Both the position numbers and the translations under genes were made by a program. This document shows, one piece after another, positions 51,864-59,295 of a stretch of DNA of 59,295 bases. The notes under the pieces were generated by a model. It worked only from the letters and a program-made list of their open reading frames with translations. It did no database searches and was not told where the DNA came from. Each line of letters opens with the position of its first letter. Within the stretch, counting starts at the first letter, position 1. The stretch spans positions 1-59,295 of the forward strand of contig NZ_FXYX01000022.1 of NCBI RefSeq assembly GCF_900169265.1, in the 5' to 3' direction. Source of the stretch: Brevibacterium iodinum ATCC 49514. GTDB lineage: Bacteria > Actinomycetota > Actinomycetes > Actinomycetales > Brevibacteriaceae.

Positions 51864-51998
51864 AGGGGGACTACGGTGATCGTGTGGCTCATAGGTTCCT
51901 CCTCCTTCCTTGCCGCGACGAGTCCTGAACGGACAGCACGCTCGTCGCGGAGTCCTCGTATGCTGGTCAAGCGCTGAGAAACTTAAGTTAGAGGAACA
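51864..51998 (+). promoter_or_regulatory. Structured leuA leader with leader peptide and sequestered ribosome site
   Basis: Three elements lie in order. First, short reading frames: one from GTG 51876 with AAGGGGG in front encodes VIVWLI... for 33 codons; another, GTG 51884 to TGA 51928, encodes AHRFLLLPCRDES with three adjacent Leu codons. Second, a 10-bp stem, CCGCGACGAG (51913-51922) with CTCGTCGCGG (51941-51950). Third, GTTCCTC (51895-51901), lying over the Leu codons, is exactly complementary to GAGGAAC (51991-51997), the leuA ribosome site. A ribosome stalled for leucine would free that site. Confidence 0.55.
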
Positions 51999-53762
51999 AT
52001 GAAACTGCAGAAGCCTTCTCCCATGCCGTTCGGCAAGTACAAGTCGTTCCAGGACCGCATCGCGTTGGATATGCGCGACCGCACCTGGCCCGACCAGATC
52101 ATCAGCAAGGCACCTCGCTGGCTGAGCACCGATCTGCGCGACGGCAACCAGGCGCTCATCGATCCGATGACCCCGGACCGCAAACGCAAGATGTTCGATC
52201 TGCTCGTCAAGCTCGGGTTCAAGGAGATCGAGGTCGGATTCCCGGCCGCCAGCCAGGTCGACTTCGACTTCGTCCGCGAGATCATCGAACAGGACGCGAT
52301 TCCCGATGACGTCCGCATCTCCGTGCTCACGCAGGCTCGCGAGGACCTCATCGAACGCACCGTCGAGTCCCTCGTCGGCGCGAAGATGCCCACCGTGCAC
52401 CTCTACAACGCAACCGCGCCGGTCTTCCGCAAGGTCGTCTTCGGCTTCGACGGAGACGGCTTCGACCAGACTCGCGATATCGCAATGCAGGGCACTCAGG
52501 CCGTGATGAAGCACGCTGAGACGCTGCTGTCCGACGCGGACTTCGGCTACCAGTACTCGCCGGAGATCTTCGTCGACACCGAACCCGAGTTCGCCCTCGA
52601 CATCGTCGGCAGCGTCCTCGACATGTGGCAGCCGACCGCCGGCCGCGAGACGGTCGTCAACCTGCCTGCCACGGTCGAACGCGGCACCCCGAACACCTAC
52701 GCGGACCAGATCGAATGGTTCTGCCGCAATATGCCCTACCGCGACGAAGTGGCCGTGTCCCTGCACCCGCACAACGACCGGGGCACCGGCGTGGCTGCTG
52801 CGGAGATGGGAATGATGGCCGGCGCCGACCGCATCGAAGGCTGCCTGTTCGGCAACGGTGAGCGCACCGGCAACCTCGATCTCGTCACCGTCGCCCTCAA
52901 CCTGTACACGCAGGGCATCGACCCGGAGCTCGACTTCTCCGATATCGACGAGGTCATCCACACCGTCACCGAATGCAACCAGATCGGTGTCCACGAACGT
53001 CACCCCTACGGAGGCGACCTCGTCTTCACCTCGTTCTCGGGCTCGCACCAGGACGCGATCAACAAGGCCTTCGCCGACCGTGAGAAGAAGGCGAACGCCC
53101 AGGGCACCCCAGTCGACCTCATGGAATGGGACATGCCCTACCTGCCGGTCGACCCGAAGGACCTCGGCCGCAGCTACGAGGCGATCATCCGTGTGAACTC
53201 GCAGTCCGGCAAGGGCGGAGTGACCTACCTGCTCAAGAGCGAGTACGGACTCGACCTGCCGCGTCGGATGCAGGTCGAATTCTCCCGCGCTGTGCAGCAG
53301 CACACCGAAGCCGGCGGCGAGGTCTCCGCCGAGGAGATCCGCCGCATCTTCAACTACGAATACCTGCCCGCCGAAGATCCGGAGAAAGCATGGGGCCGCT
53401 TCCAGATCGTCGGCCTGCGCACGGAATCGGGCAATGTCGACGGTGGCGGCTCATCGGCAGAGCGCATCGAGGTCGACCTCATCGTCGACGGTCAGGAACG
53501 CACCTACGAAGGACGCGGCAACGGACCGATCGACGCGCTGGTGAAGATCCTCATCGATCAGTTCGACGTCGATGTGCGACTCCAGGACTACTCCGAGCAC
53601 GCCATCGGCTCCGGTGCTGACACCAACGCCGCCGCCTATGTCGAACTCGCCGTCGAAGACCGCGTCGTCTGGGGCGCCGGTCTGCACCCGAACATCACGA
53701 AGGCCTCGCTCAAGGCCGTCGTCTCGGCCGTCAACCGAGCCGCCCGCGACCGCCAGAGCTGA
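51999..53762 (+). CDS. leuA: 2-isopropylmalate synthase
   Basis: 587 residues, the long actinobacterial LeuA type. [15 protein letters not shown] carries the metal Asp and catalytic region, [16 protein letters not shown] the metal His pair, and the C-terminal regulatory domain ([34 protein letters not shown]) mediates leucine feedback inhibition. It commits 2-ketoisovalerate to leucine synthesis. GAGG lies 5 bases upstream of the ATG and may be masked by the leader. The terminator at 53791 follows. Confidence 0.97.
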   Translation: MKLQKPSPMPFGKYKSFQDRIALDMRDRTWPDQIISKAPRWLSTDLRDGNQALIDPMTPDRKRKMFDLLVKLGFKEIEVGFPAASQVDFDFVREIIEQDAIPDDVRISVLTQAREDLIERTVESLVGAKMPTVHLYNATAPVFRKVVFGFDGDGFDQTRDIAMQGTQAVMKHAETLLSDADFGYQYSPEIFVDTEPEFALDIVGSVLDMWQPTAGRETVVNLPATVERGTPNTYADQIEWFCRNMPYRDEVAVSLHPHNDRGTGVAAAEMGMMAGADRIEGCLFGNGERTGNLDLVTVALNLYTQGIDPELDFSDIDEVIHTVTECNQIGVHERHPYGGDLVFTSFSGSHQDAINKAFADREKKANAQGTPVDLMEWDMPYLPVDPKDLGRSYEAIIRVNSQSGKGGVTYLLKSEYGLDLPRRMQVEFSRAVQQHTEAGGEVSAEEIRRIFNYEYLPAEDPEKAWGRFQIVGLRTESGNVDGGGSSAERIEVDLIVDGQERTYEGRGNGPIDALVKILIDQFDVDVRLQDYSEHAIGSGADTNAAAYVELAVEDRVVWGAGLHPNITKASLKAVVSAVNRAARDRQS

Positions 53763-53790
53763 GGCTGCGCGGTCGATCTCACAGCAGTCA

Positions 53791-53827
53791 CTTAAGCGCG
53801 GCGGGGTGATTCTCCGCCGCGCTTAAG
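53791..53827 (+). terminator. leuA terminator
   Basis: CTTAAGCGCGGCGG pairs perfectly over 14 bp with CCGCCGCGCTTAAG around a 9-base loop. The -10 box of recO begins two bases after the stem. Confidence 0.85.
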
Positions 53828-53828
53828 C

Positions 53829-53834
53829 GATAAT
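53829..53834 (+). promoter_or_regulatory. -10 box GATAAT of recO (leaderless)
   Basis: GATAAT lies exactly 6 bases before the recO GTG and there is no ribosome site. The -35 position (about 53806-53811) falls inside the loop of the leuA terminator. Confidence 0.6.
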
Positions 53835-53840
53835 GGGCGG

Positions 53841-54569
53841 GTGCACAACTATCGTGATGAAGGCATCGTGCTCCAGGGGCACAAGCTCGGCGAAGCCGAC
53901 CGCATCGTCACCGTGCTCACTCGCAGCCACGGCCTCGTCCGCGCCGTCGCGAAGGGGGTGCGACGGACGAAATCGAGGTTCGGCTCCCGTCTCGAACCCT
54001 TTATGCTCGTCGACCTGCAATGCCATGTCGGGCGCAGCCTCGACATCGTCACCCAGGTCGAACTCGTCGAACCCTTCGCCCGCGGTATCGCCACGGACTT
54101 CGATGTCTACTCGGCCGCCTCGGTGATGGCCGAAACGGCACGCAGCATCACCGAAGTCGAACCCCAGTCGCGTACGCATTTCCTCCTCCTCGTCTCTGCC
54201 ATCCGTTCGCTGTGCAACCGCGAACACCCGCCGAGGCTGTCCCTCGATGCGTACCTGCTGCGGGCGATGTCCGTGGCCGGGTGGGCACCGAGCCTGCTGG
54301 ACTGCGCCCAGTGCGGGAATCCCGGACCCCACCGTGCGTTCTCCGCAGCCTTGGGCGGTGCCGTGTGCACGAACTGCCGCCCCTCCGGTGCGGCACTGCC
54401 CGACACCGATGCGCTCGAGCATATGGCCGCGCTCCTGTCCGGCGACTGGGAGCGTGCCGAGGCCTCTGACCTGCACGATCAGATCGACGGGTCGAAGCTG
54501 GTCTCGGACTGGGTGTCCTGGCACCTCGAGCGCAATATCCGATCACTGAGAGTTCTGGAGAGCACATGA
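53841..54569 (+). CDS. recO: DNA repair protein RecO
   Basis: 242 residues. The N-terminal OB fold begins [25 protein letters not shown] and includes [19 protein letters not shown]; the C-terminal helical domain holds a zinc-type CAQC...CTNC set. It helps load RecA on SSB-coated single-stranded DNA. GTG at 53841. Its stop overlaps the uppS start codon (ATGA), a pairing typical of Actinobacteria. Confidence 0.94.
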   Translation: MHNYRDEGIVLQGHKLGEADRIVTVLTRSHGLVRAVAKGVRRTKSRFGSRLEPFMLVDLQCHVGRSLDIVTQVELVEPFARGIATDFDVYSAASVMAETARSITEVEPQSRTHFLLLVSAIRSLCNREHPPRLSLDAYLLRAMSVAGWAPSLLDCAQCGNPGPHRAFSAALGGAVCTNCRPSGAALPDTDALEHMAALLSGDWERAEASDLHDQIDGSKLVSDWVSWHLERNIRSLRVLEST

Positions 54570-55342
54570 GCTACCCCGCACCACCGGCCCATCCCAGCGG
54601 AGCGAGACCTCCGCGAATGGACGCGAAGTTCGTGCCTCGGCACGTCGCAATCGTCATGGACGGCAACGGTCGGTGGGCGAATCAGCGGGGGCTGCCGCGC
54701 ACGGAAGGGCACACAGCCGGGGAAGCTTCGCTGCTCGATGTCATCCACGGCGCGATCGAGATCGGCGTGGACTATCTGTCGGCGTATGCGTTCTCGACGG
54801 AGAACTGGAAGCGCTCACCCGAAGAGGTGCGCTTCCTCATGGGGTTCAACCGTGACGTCATCCGCCGCCGCCGCGATGAGCTCAACGCCCTGGGCGTGCG
54901 GATCGTGTGGTCCGGCCGGCGCGGTCGGCTGTGGCGTTCGGTCATCGACGAACTCGAGACGGCCGCGGAGATGACGAAGAACAACACTGGTCTCGTGCTC
55001 CAGTTCTGCGTGAACTACGGTGGACGCTCCGAGATCGTCGACGCGATCAATGAGATCACCGCCGAGGTGGCCGCCGGGAAGCTCAAACCCGGCAAGGTCT
55101 CGGAGAAGACCGTCCGCTCCCGTCTCTACGCACCCATCGTGCCCGACGTCGACCTGTTCATGCGGTCCTCGGGGGAGCAGCGGACCTCGAACTTCCTGCT
55201 CTGGCAGTCAGCCTATGCCGAGATGGTCTTCCAGGATGTGCTGTGGCCCGACGTCGACAGGCGCACCCTGTGGGCGGCGATCGAAGAGTACGCCCGCCGC
55301 GACCGTCGCTTCGGCGGCGCCGTCGACACGCCGAGCGCTTGA
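54566..55342 (+). CDS. uppS: Isoprenyl transferase (decaprenyl/undecaprenyl diphosphate synthase)
   Basis: 258 residues. [28 protein letters not shown] contains the catalytic Asp32; [18 protein letters not shown] and the C-terminal [23 protein letters not shown] bind the diphosphates. It builds the cis-polyprenyl carrier lipid for peptidoglycan and other wall polymers from isoprenoid units whose synthesis starts with Dxs. Translationally coupled to recO. Confidence 0.95.
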   Translation: MSYPAPPAHPSGARPPRMDAKFVPRHVAIVMDGNGRWANQRGLPRTEGHTAGEASLLDVIHGAIEIGVDYLSAYAFSTENWKRSPEEVRFLMGFNRDVIRRRRDELNALGVRIVWSGRRGRLWRSVIDELETAAEMTKNNTGLVLQFCVNYGGRSEIVDAINEITAEVAAGKLKPGKVSEKTVRSRLYAPIVPDVDLFMRSSGEQRTSNFLLWQSAYAEMVFQDVLWPDVDRRTLWAAIEEYARRDRRFGGAVDTPSA

Positions 55343-55462
55343 GGGGCTTGCACACCTGAGCGGTACGCCGTGGCCATCTGAGGTGCCCCGCGCACTTTCC
55401 GTAGCAGCTTCACCAAGCTATGGAGCCGCGAAGGTAGTCAGGAACTGGTCTGGGTACGAAGA

Positions 55463-55493
55463 TCGGCCCCGCAGCGCAATGCTGCGGGGCCGA
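55463..55493. terminator. Hairpin between uppS and the DEAD-box gene
   Basis: TCGGCCCCGCAGC pairs perfectly over 13 bp with GCTGCGGGGCCGA around a GCAAT loop. It separates convergent genes and is followed by CTCTCACTTC. Confidence 0.85.
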
Positions 55494-55569
55494 ACTCTCA
55501 CTTCAGAGCGAACCCAGGTCAGGGACCATGTCCGTGGAGCTGGAGCCCCGGTCGTGTCCCGGAGGCGGA

Positions 55570-57372
55570 TCAGTAGTGGTCGCGGGAGCGGTCGCCGCGT
55601 CCGCCGAACTTCTTGCCGCCGCGACGATCGTTCCGGAAGTTGCGGCCGTCACCGGGCTGCTTGTCGAAGTTGCGCTTCTTGAACGGGCGTCCCGGGCGAC
55701 CGGAATCCGGACGGATGTCGATGGGACGGCCCTGGATCTCGGTGTGGGAGAGCTTGCGTAGCACCGACGGGTCGAGGTCCTTGGGCAGGTCGACGAGCGT
55801 GTGGTTCGAACGGATGTCGATATGGCCGATCTGCTTCGAGGTGATTCCACCTTCGTTCGCGATCGCACCGACCACGGCGCCCGGCTGCAGGCGCTCGTTG
55901 CGGCCGAGAGCCAGACGGTAGGTCGTCATGTTCTCGTCACGGGCACGACCGACACGGCTCGGACGGCCGCCGTCACGACCACCATCGCGGTCACGGTCAC
56001 GGCCCTGGCGACGTGCCGGTTCGGGCATCGGCTCGGCCTTGAGCGTGTTCGACTCGAGGACGAGGGAGGCCAGAGCGGCGGCGATGTTCGACGCCGGCAC
56101 ATCACGGGAGAGCGAGTACGCCTCGATGACGTCGGTGAGTTCGGACAGCTCGGTCTGCGCGAGCACATCATCGATGCGCTTCGTGAACTTATCGACGCGA
56201 GTGTTCGTCAGCTCTTCGACACTGGGCAGGGTCAGCGGTTCGACCTTCTGCTTGGTGGCGCGCTCGATCGAGCCGAGCATGCGCTGCTCGCGCGGAGTGA
56301 CGAAGAGGATCGCCTCACCGGAGCGTCCGGCACGACCGGTGCGGCCGATGCGGTGGACGTAGGACTCGGTGTCGTGCGGGATGTCGTAGTTGACGACGAG
56401 CGTGATGCGCTCGACGTCGAGACCGCGGGCGGCCACATCGGTGGCGACGAGGATGTCGATCTTCGCCTCACGCAGCTGATCGATCGTGCGCTCACGTGCC
56501 TGCTGCGGGATGTCGCCGTTGATCGCGGCGGTCTTGAACCCGCGGGCGCGCAGCTTCTCGGCCAGCTCCTCGGTGGCCTGCTTCGTGCGCACGAACATGA
56601 TGATGCCCTCGTACTCCTCGACCTCGAGGATCCGGGTCAGCGCATCGAGCTTGTGCGAGTGCTGAACCATGAAGTAGCGCTGACGGATGTTCGCACCGGT
56701 CTGCGACTTCGCGGCGATCCGGACTTCCTTCGGGTCATCCAGGTACTTGCCGGTGATCCGGTGGATCGAGGACGGCATGGTCGCCGAGAACAGTGCTACC
56801 TGACGGTCCGGACCGACCTGGCTGAAGATCTCTTCGATGTCTTCGGCGAAGCCCATCTTGAGCATCTCGTCGGCCTCATCGAGGATGAGGTGCTTGAGGC
56901 TGCCGAGCTTGAGCGATCCCTTCTTGAGGTGATCGATGACACGACCGGGGGTGCCGACGACGACCTGCGCACCACGGCGCAGACCGGCCAGCTGCGGGCC
57001 GTAGGCCTGACCGCCGTAGATCGGGAGCACGGAGAAGTCGGACAGCTCCGTGGCGTAGGAGGTGAACGCCTCGGCGACCTGGATCGCAAGTTCGCGAGTA
57101 GGGGTGAGTACGAGAGCGAACGGGCCGTCGTCGGCGCGCCCCGCCTCGGCGAGGTCGGACAGGGCAGGCAGGGCGAAAGCCGCGGTCTTGCCGGTTCCGG
57201 TCTGGGCCAGGCCGATGACGTCACGGCCCGACAGGAGGGTCGGGATCGTCTCGGCCTGGATGGGGGTGGGGATCTCGTAGCCCTGCGTCTCTACGGCCTT
57301 GAGCACGAGCGGGTGGAGTCCCAGTTCGGAGAATTTCGGAGTGGTTTCGTCGTTTGCGGACACATCGGTCAT
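55570..57372 (-). CDS. DEAD-box RNA helicase (DeaD/CsdA-like)
   Basis: 600 residues. Q motif (KFSELGLHPLVLKAVETQGYEIPTPIQ), Walker A AQTGTGKT (56-63), LILDEADEML, a SAT motif (LFSATMPSS) and HRIGRTGRAGRSGEA are complete. A DbpA-like RNA-binding domain follows (YRLALGRNERLQPGAVVGAIANEGGI), and the C-terminus is an Arg/Gly-rich tail ending DRSRDHY. It unwinds RNA during ribosome assembly or mRNA decay, often in the cold. GAGAGAGAT precedes the ATG. A leader of up to 190 bases may precede it, which is usual for such genes. Confidence 0.92.
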   Translation of the reverse strand: MTDVSANDETTPKFSELGLHPLVLKAVETQGYEIPTPIQAETIPTLLSGRDVIGLAQTGTGKTAAFALPALSDLAEAGRADDGPFALVLTPTRELAIQVAEAFTSYATELSDFSVLPIYGGQAYGPQLAGLRRGAQVVVGTPGRVIDHLKKGSLKLGSLKHLILDEADEMLKMGFAEDIEEIFSQVGPDRQVALFSATMPSSIHRITGKYLDDPKEVRIAAKSQTGANIRQRYFMVQHSHKLDALTRILEVEEYEGIIMFVRTKQATEELAEKLRARGFKTAAINGDIPQQARERTIDQLREAKIDILVATDVAARGLDVERITLVVNYDIPHDTESYVHRIGRTGRAGRSGEAILFVTPREQRMLGSIERATKQKVEPLTLPSVEELTNTRVDKFTKRIDDVLAQTELSELTDVIEAYSLSRDVPASNIAAALASLVLESNTLKAEPMPEPARRQGRDRDRDGGRDGGRPSRVGRARDENMTTYRLALGRNERLQPGAVVGAIANEGGITSKQIGHIDIRSNHTLVDLPKDLDPSVLRKLSHTEIQGRPIDIRPDSGRPGRPFKKRNFDKQPGDGRNFRNDRRGGKKFGGRGDRSRDHY

Positions 57373-57755
57373 GAGTGATCTCTCTCACGTCGGCACACAC
57401 TTGATCGCAGATGACTGTAGTGGCGATCTACCCTGCGGCCGCTTGTGCAATCATCGTGAGCAATCCGGGCCGAAACCGTAGAGATCCAAGAACGCGCTTG
57501 GACAGACGTGAAGACGTCGGTACGGAGAAAGGTTTGGGTGTACCCCAAGTCTACATGCCGCACCCTCGCCGAGGCGGTCCCGTAATGGGAAACCGAGTGT
57601 GAGATCAGTCGCCTACCGTGGACTCCTTCCGTCGTCGAGGGTGGGCGTCAGGGTGGGCCCGGTCGGTGTTGAGGAAGCGACGGCGTGACCAGTTAGGCTG
57701 GTACCTGCGAGCCACGGCAGCCGGCCGTCGGCGAACTGAAACAAGGAGAGAACTA
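57373..57755. other. Divergent region between the DEAD-box helicase and glyS
   Basis: 383 bases. The left half is the helicase leader with a minus-strand -10-like TAGACT near 57550; the right half holds the glyS promoter candidate. No T-box or other known riboswitch was recognised. A 64-codon minus-strand frame ending at the helicase start is not believed. Confidence 0.5.
57669..57699 (+). promoter_or_regulatory. Possible glyS promoter
   Basis: -35-like TTGAGG (57669-57674) and -10-like TAGGCT (57694-57699) are 19 bases apart, a little long. The predicted leader would be about 50 bases. Confidence 0.35.
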
Positions 57756-59138
57756 GTGGCACAGTCCAAGTTGGATGCCGTCATCGCCCTGGCCAAGCGC
57801 AGAGGATTCGTCTTCCAAGCAGGAGAGATCTATGGCGGTTCCCGCTCGGCATGGGACTACGGGCCGTTGGGCGTGGAGCTCAAGGACAACATCAAGGGCC
57901 AGTGGTGGCAGCAGTTCGTGCGCGGCCGCGAAGACGTCGTCGGCCTCGACTCCTCGATCATCCTGCCCAAACGCGTCTGGGAAGCCTCCGGCCACGTCGC
58001 CACCTTCGTCGACCCCCTCGTCGAGTGCCTCAACTGCCACAAGCGTCACCGCGAGGACCACCTCGTCGAGGCGTATGAGGCGAAGAACAAGAAGGCTCCG
58101 GAAAACGGAATGAGCGATATCGTCTGCCCCGACTGCGGCACCCGCGGTCAGTGGACCGAACCGCAGGAATTCTCCGGACTCGTCAAGACCTTCCTCGGTC
58201 CCGTCGATTCCGAATCCGGACTGCACTACCTGCGCCCGGAGACCGCACAGGGCATCTTCGTGAACTTCAACAATGTGCTCACTGCCGCCCGGAAGAAGCC
58301 GCCGTTCGGCATCGGCCAGATCGGCAAGGCCTTCCGCAACGAGATCACGCCGGGCAACTTCATCTTCCGCACCCGTGAGTTCGAGCAGATGGAGATCGAG
58401 TACTTTGTCCACCCGGACGAGGCCGATGACTACTACAAGCAGTGGGTCGAAGACTGCTGGGCCTGGTTCCTCGACCTCGGCATCTCCGAAGACAACGTCC
58501 GCCGCCTCGACGTGCCCGCCGAGGACCGTGCACACTATTCGGCCGGAACCATCGACATCGAATACCGCTTCGGCTTCCAGGGATCCGAATGGGGCGAGCT
58601 GATGGGTGTGGCCAACCGCACCGACTACGACCTCGGCACTCACACGGAGGTCTCGGGAGCGAAGCTCCAGTACTTCGACCAGGCCAGCGGAGACCGCTAC
58701 ACGCCATATGTCATCGAACCCTCCTTCGGCCTGACGCGGTCGATGATGGCCTTCCTCGTCGAGGCCTACTCCGAGGACGAGGCGCCGAACACGAAGGGCG
58801 GCGTCGACCAGCGCGTCGTCCTCAAACTCGATCCGCGCCTGGCTCCGGTCAAGGCTGCGGTGCTGCCGCTGAGCCGCAATGAGAAGCTCACCCCGGCTGC
58901 GAAGGATCTCGCTGCGACGCTGCGTCGGCGGTGGAACATCGACTTCGACGATGCCGGCGCCATCGGCCGTCGCTACCGCCGCCAGGACGAGATCGGAACG
59001 CCGCTGTGCATCACCGTCGACTTCGACACCCTCGATGATCAGGCAGTGACGATCCGCAAGCGTGATGACATGAGCCAGGAGCGCGTGAGCATCGATCAGG
59101 TGGAGAACTACCTGGCCGACCACCTCGCCGGAGCCTGA
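57756..59138 (+). CDS. glyS: Glycine--tRNA ligase (alpha2 type)
   Basis: 460 residues, the homodimeric class IIa glycyl-tRNA synthetase. Class II motif 1 region ([24 protein letters not shown]), a Cys pair insert ([11 protein letters not shown] and [10 protein letters not shown]) like a zinc site, motif 2 ([26 protein letters not shown]) and motif 3 ([13 protein letters not shown]) are present, followed by the anticodon-binding domain. It charges tRNA-Gly. GTG at 57756 follows AAGGAG at ideal spacing; the 46 codons before it are Arg-rich and rejected. Confidence 0.96.
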   Translation: MAQSKLDAVIALAKRRGFVFQAGEIYGGSRSAWDYGPLGVELKDNIKGQWWQQFVRGREDVVGLDSSIILPKRVWEASGHVATFVDPLVECLNCHKRHREDHLVEAYEAKNKKAPENGMSDIVCPDCGTRGQWTEPQEFSGLVKTFLGPVDSESGLHYLRPETAQGIFVNFNNVLTAARKKPPFGIGQIGKAFRNEITPGNFIFRTREFEQMEIEYFVHPDEADDYYKQWVEDCWAWFLDLGISEDNVRRLDVPAEDRAHYSAGTIDIEYRFGFQGSEWGELMGVANRTDYDLGTHTEVSGAKLQYFDQASGDRYTPYVIEPSFGLTRSMMAFLVEAYSEDEAPNTKGGVDQRVVLKLDPRLAPVKAAVLPLSRNEKLTPAAKDLAATLRRRWNIDFDDAGAIGRRYRRQDEIGTPLCITVDFDTLDDQAVTIRKRDDMSQERVSIDQVENYLADHLAGA

Positions 59139-59144
59139 CCCCAA

Positions 59145-59197
59145 TTACTACCTGACGGCGGCCCAGCAACCTGGCGCCAGGTTGCTGGGCCGCCGTC
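59145..59197. repeat. Third palindrome copy, right arm cut by IS110
   Basis: The left arm is complete from TTACTACCTGACGG. The right arm matches as far as GCCGCCGTC (59197) and then changes to IS sequence; its last nine bases are missing. The tip reads CCTGGCGCCAGG instead of CCTCGCGCGAGG, a paired change. It begins 6 bases after the glyS stop codon. Confidence 0.9.
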
Positions 59198-59295
59198 GGG
59201 ATCCTTCTATGTCTGTCAAGCGGCTTGGCCGATCGGTTTCGTGGCCTCGAGAATGCGATATACAGAACGAGCGACGTGACGCTTCATACACCGGA
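59198..59295 (-). mobile_element. Right end of a second IS110-family element, facing inward
   Basis: Read on the minus strand, the transposase stop is followed by CAGACATAGAAGGATC, nearly the same as the tail of the element at the left edge, and then by the palindrome. The coding part differs from the left element, so these are two related but distinct elements in inverted orientation. Confidence 0.65.
59216..59293 (-). CDS. IS110-family transposase, C-terminal fragment (cut by window edge)
   Basis: 25 residues up to a TGA. KRHVARSVYRILEATKPIG matches the basic KRH-A-R-VYRIL tail of IS110-family transposases and resembles the fragment at 1-105 in the same positions. The catalytic part is outside the window. 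Confidence 0.7.
   Translation of the reverse strand, partial: RCMKRHVARSVYRILEATKPIGQAA

Noticed and set aside
57369..57563. 64-codon minus-strand frame ending with an ATGA overlap at the DEAD-box helicase start
   Set aside because: Its GTG has no properly spaced ribosome site, a -10-like box lies inside it, and the peptide has no domain character.

Overview
The window is GC-rich actinobacterial chromosome. It has many GTG starts, SigA with a Lys/Thr/Ala-rich N-terminus, SepH, several Actinobacteria-only DUF families (DUF3000, DUF3093, DUF3710, DUF4192, DUF4193) and the coproporphyrin-type heme genes. Gene order from sigA through dut, trkA pair, dxs, hemE-hemY-hemQ to msrB resembles the core neighbourhood around Rv2674-Rv2703 of Mycobacterium tuberculosis. 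The fused cydDC and a parE next to sigA point to Micrococcales. A Brevibacterium-like organism is my best guess, made from memory without a search.

Layout. 1-150: 3' end of an IS110-family element abutting half of a palindromic repeat. 166-5000: HelD-like RNA polymerase recycling helicase, a spermidine-synthase-like protein, DUF4192. 5027-9778: sigA with a sigma-R-type promoter, a lipoprotein amidase, parE. 9854-17523: M56 protease and BlaI repressor, divergent from cydA-cydB-cydDC, with BlaI-like dyads between. 17526-24100: sepH, hemH, DUF4193, DUF3093, dut, DUF3710, an OB-fold protein. 23398-28379: two TrkA proteins, an APC permease, an RNA methyltransferase-like protein. 28690-33983: aconitase, a 670-bp gene-free stretch with degenerate repeats, dxs. 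34044-39195: RNase D, DUF3000, hemE-hemY-hemQ. 39325-51805: mixed region with a MarR regulator, GNAT and msrB behind two sigma-R-type promoters, hydrolase, penicillin acylase family protein, DUF817, secreted PGRP amidase, Rossmann protein, RibD-like reductase, L,D-transpeptidase and a Gly/Pro-rich membrane protein. 51831-59138: leuA with a structured leader, recO-uppS, a DEAD-box helicase, glyS. 59145-59293: another copy of the palindrome interrupted by a second, inward-facing IS110-family element.

How the genes work together. Heme supply (hemE, hemY, hemQ, hemH) and the heme-containing cytochrome bd oxidase with its CydDC exporter are all present. Thiol-oxidative stress appears linked to both sigA and msrB through GGAAT-N18-GTT promoters. 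Envelope enzymes (amidase, PGRP, L,D-transpeptidase, UppS) are scattered through the window. No rRNA, tRNA, CRISPR or prophage was seen. The most unusual features are the 62-bp palindrome family targeted by two different IS110-family elements, the regulatory dyads at blaI-cydA, the sigma-R-type promoters, the leuA leader and the repeat cluster upstream of dxs. I saw no gene cluster that looks like a new multi-gene system. Because both window edges lie inside IS copies, the window may be a whole draft contig broken at repeats.
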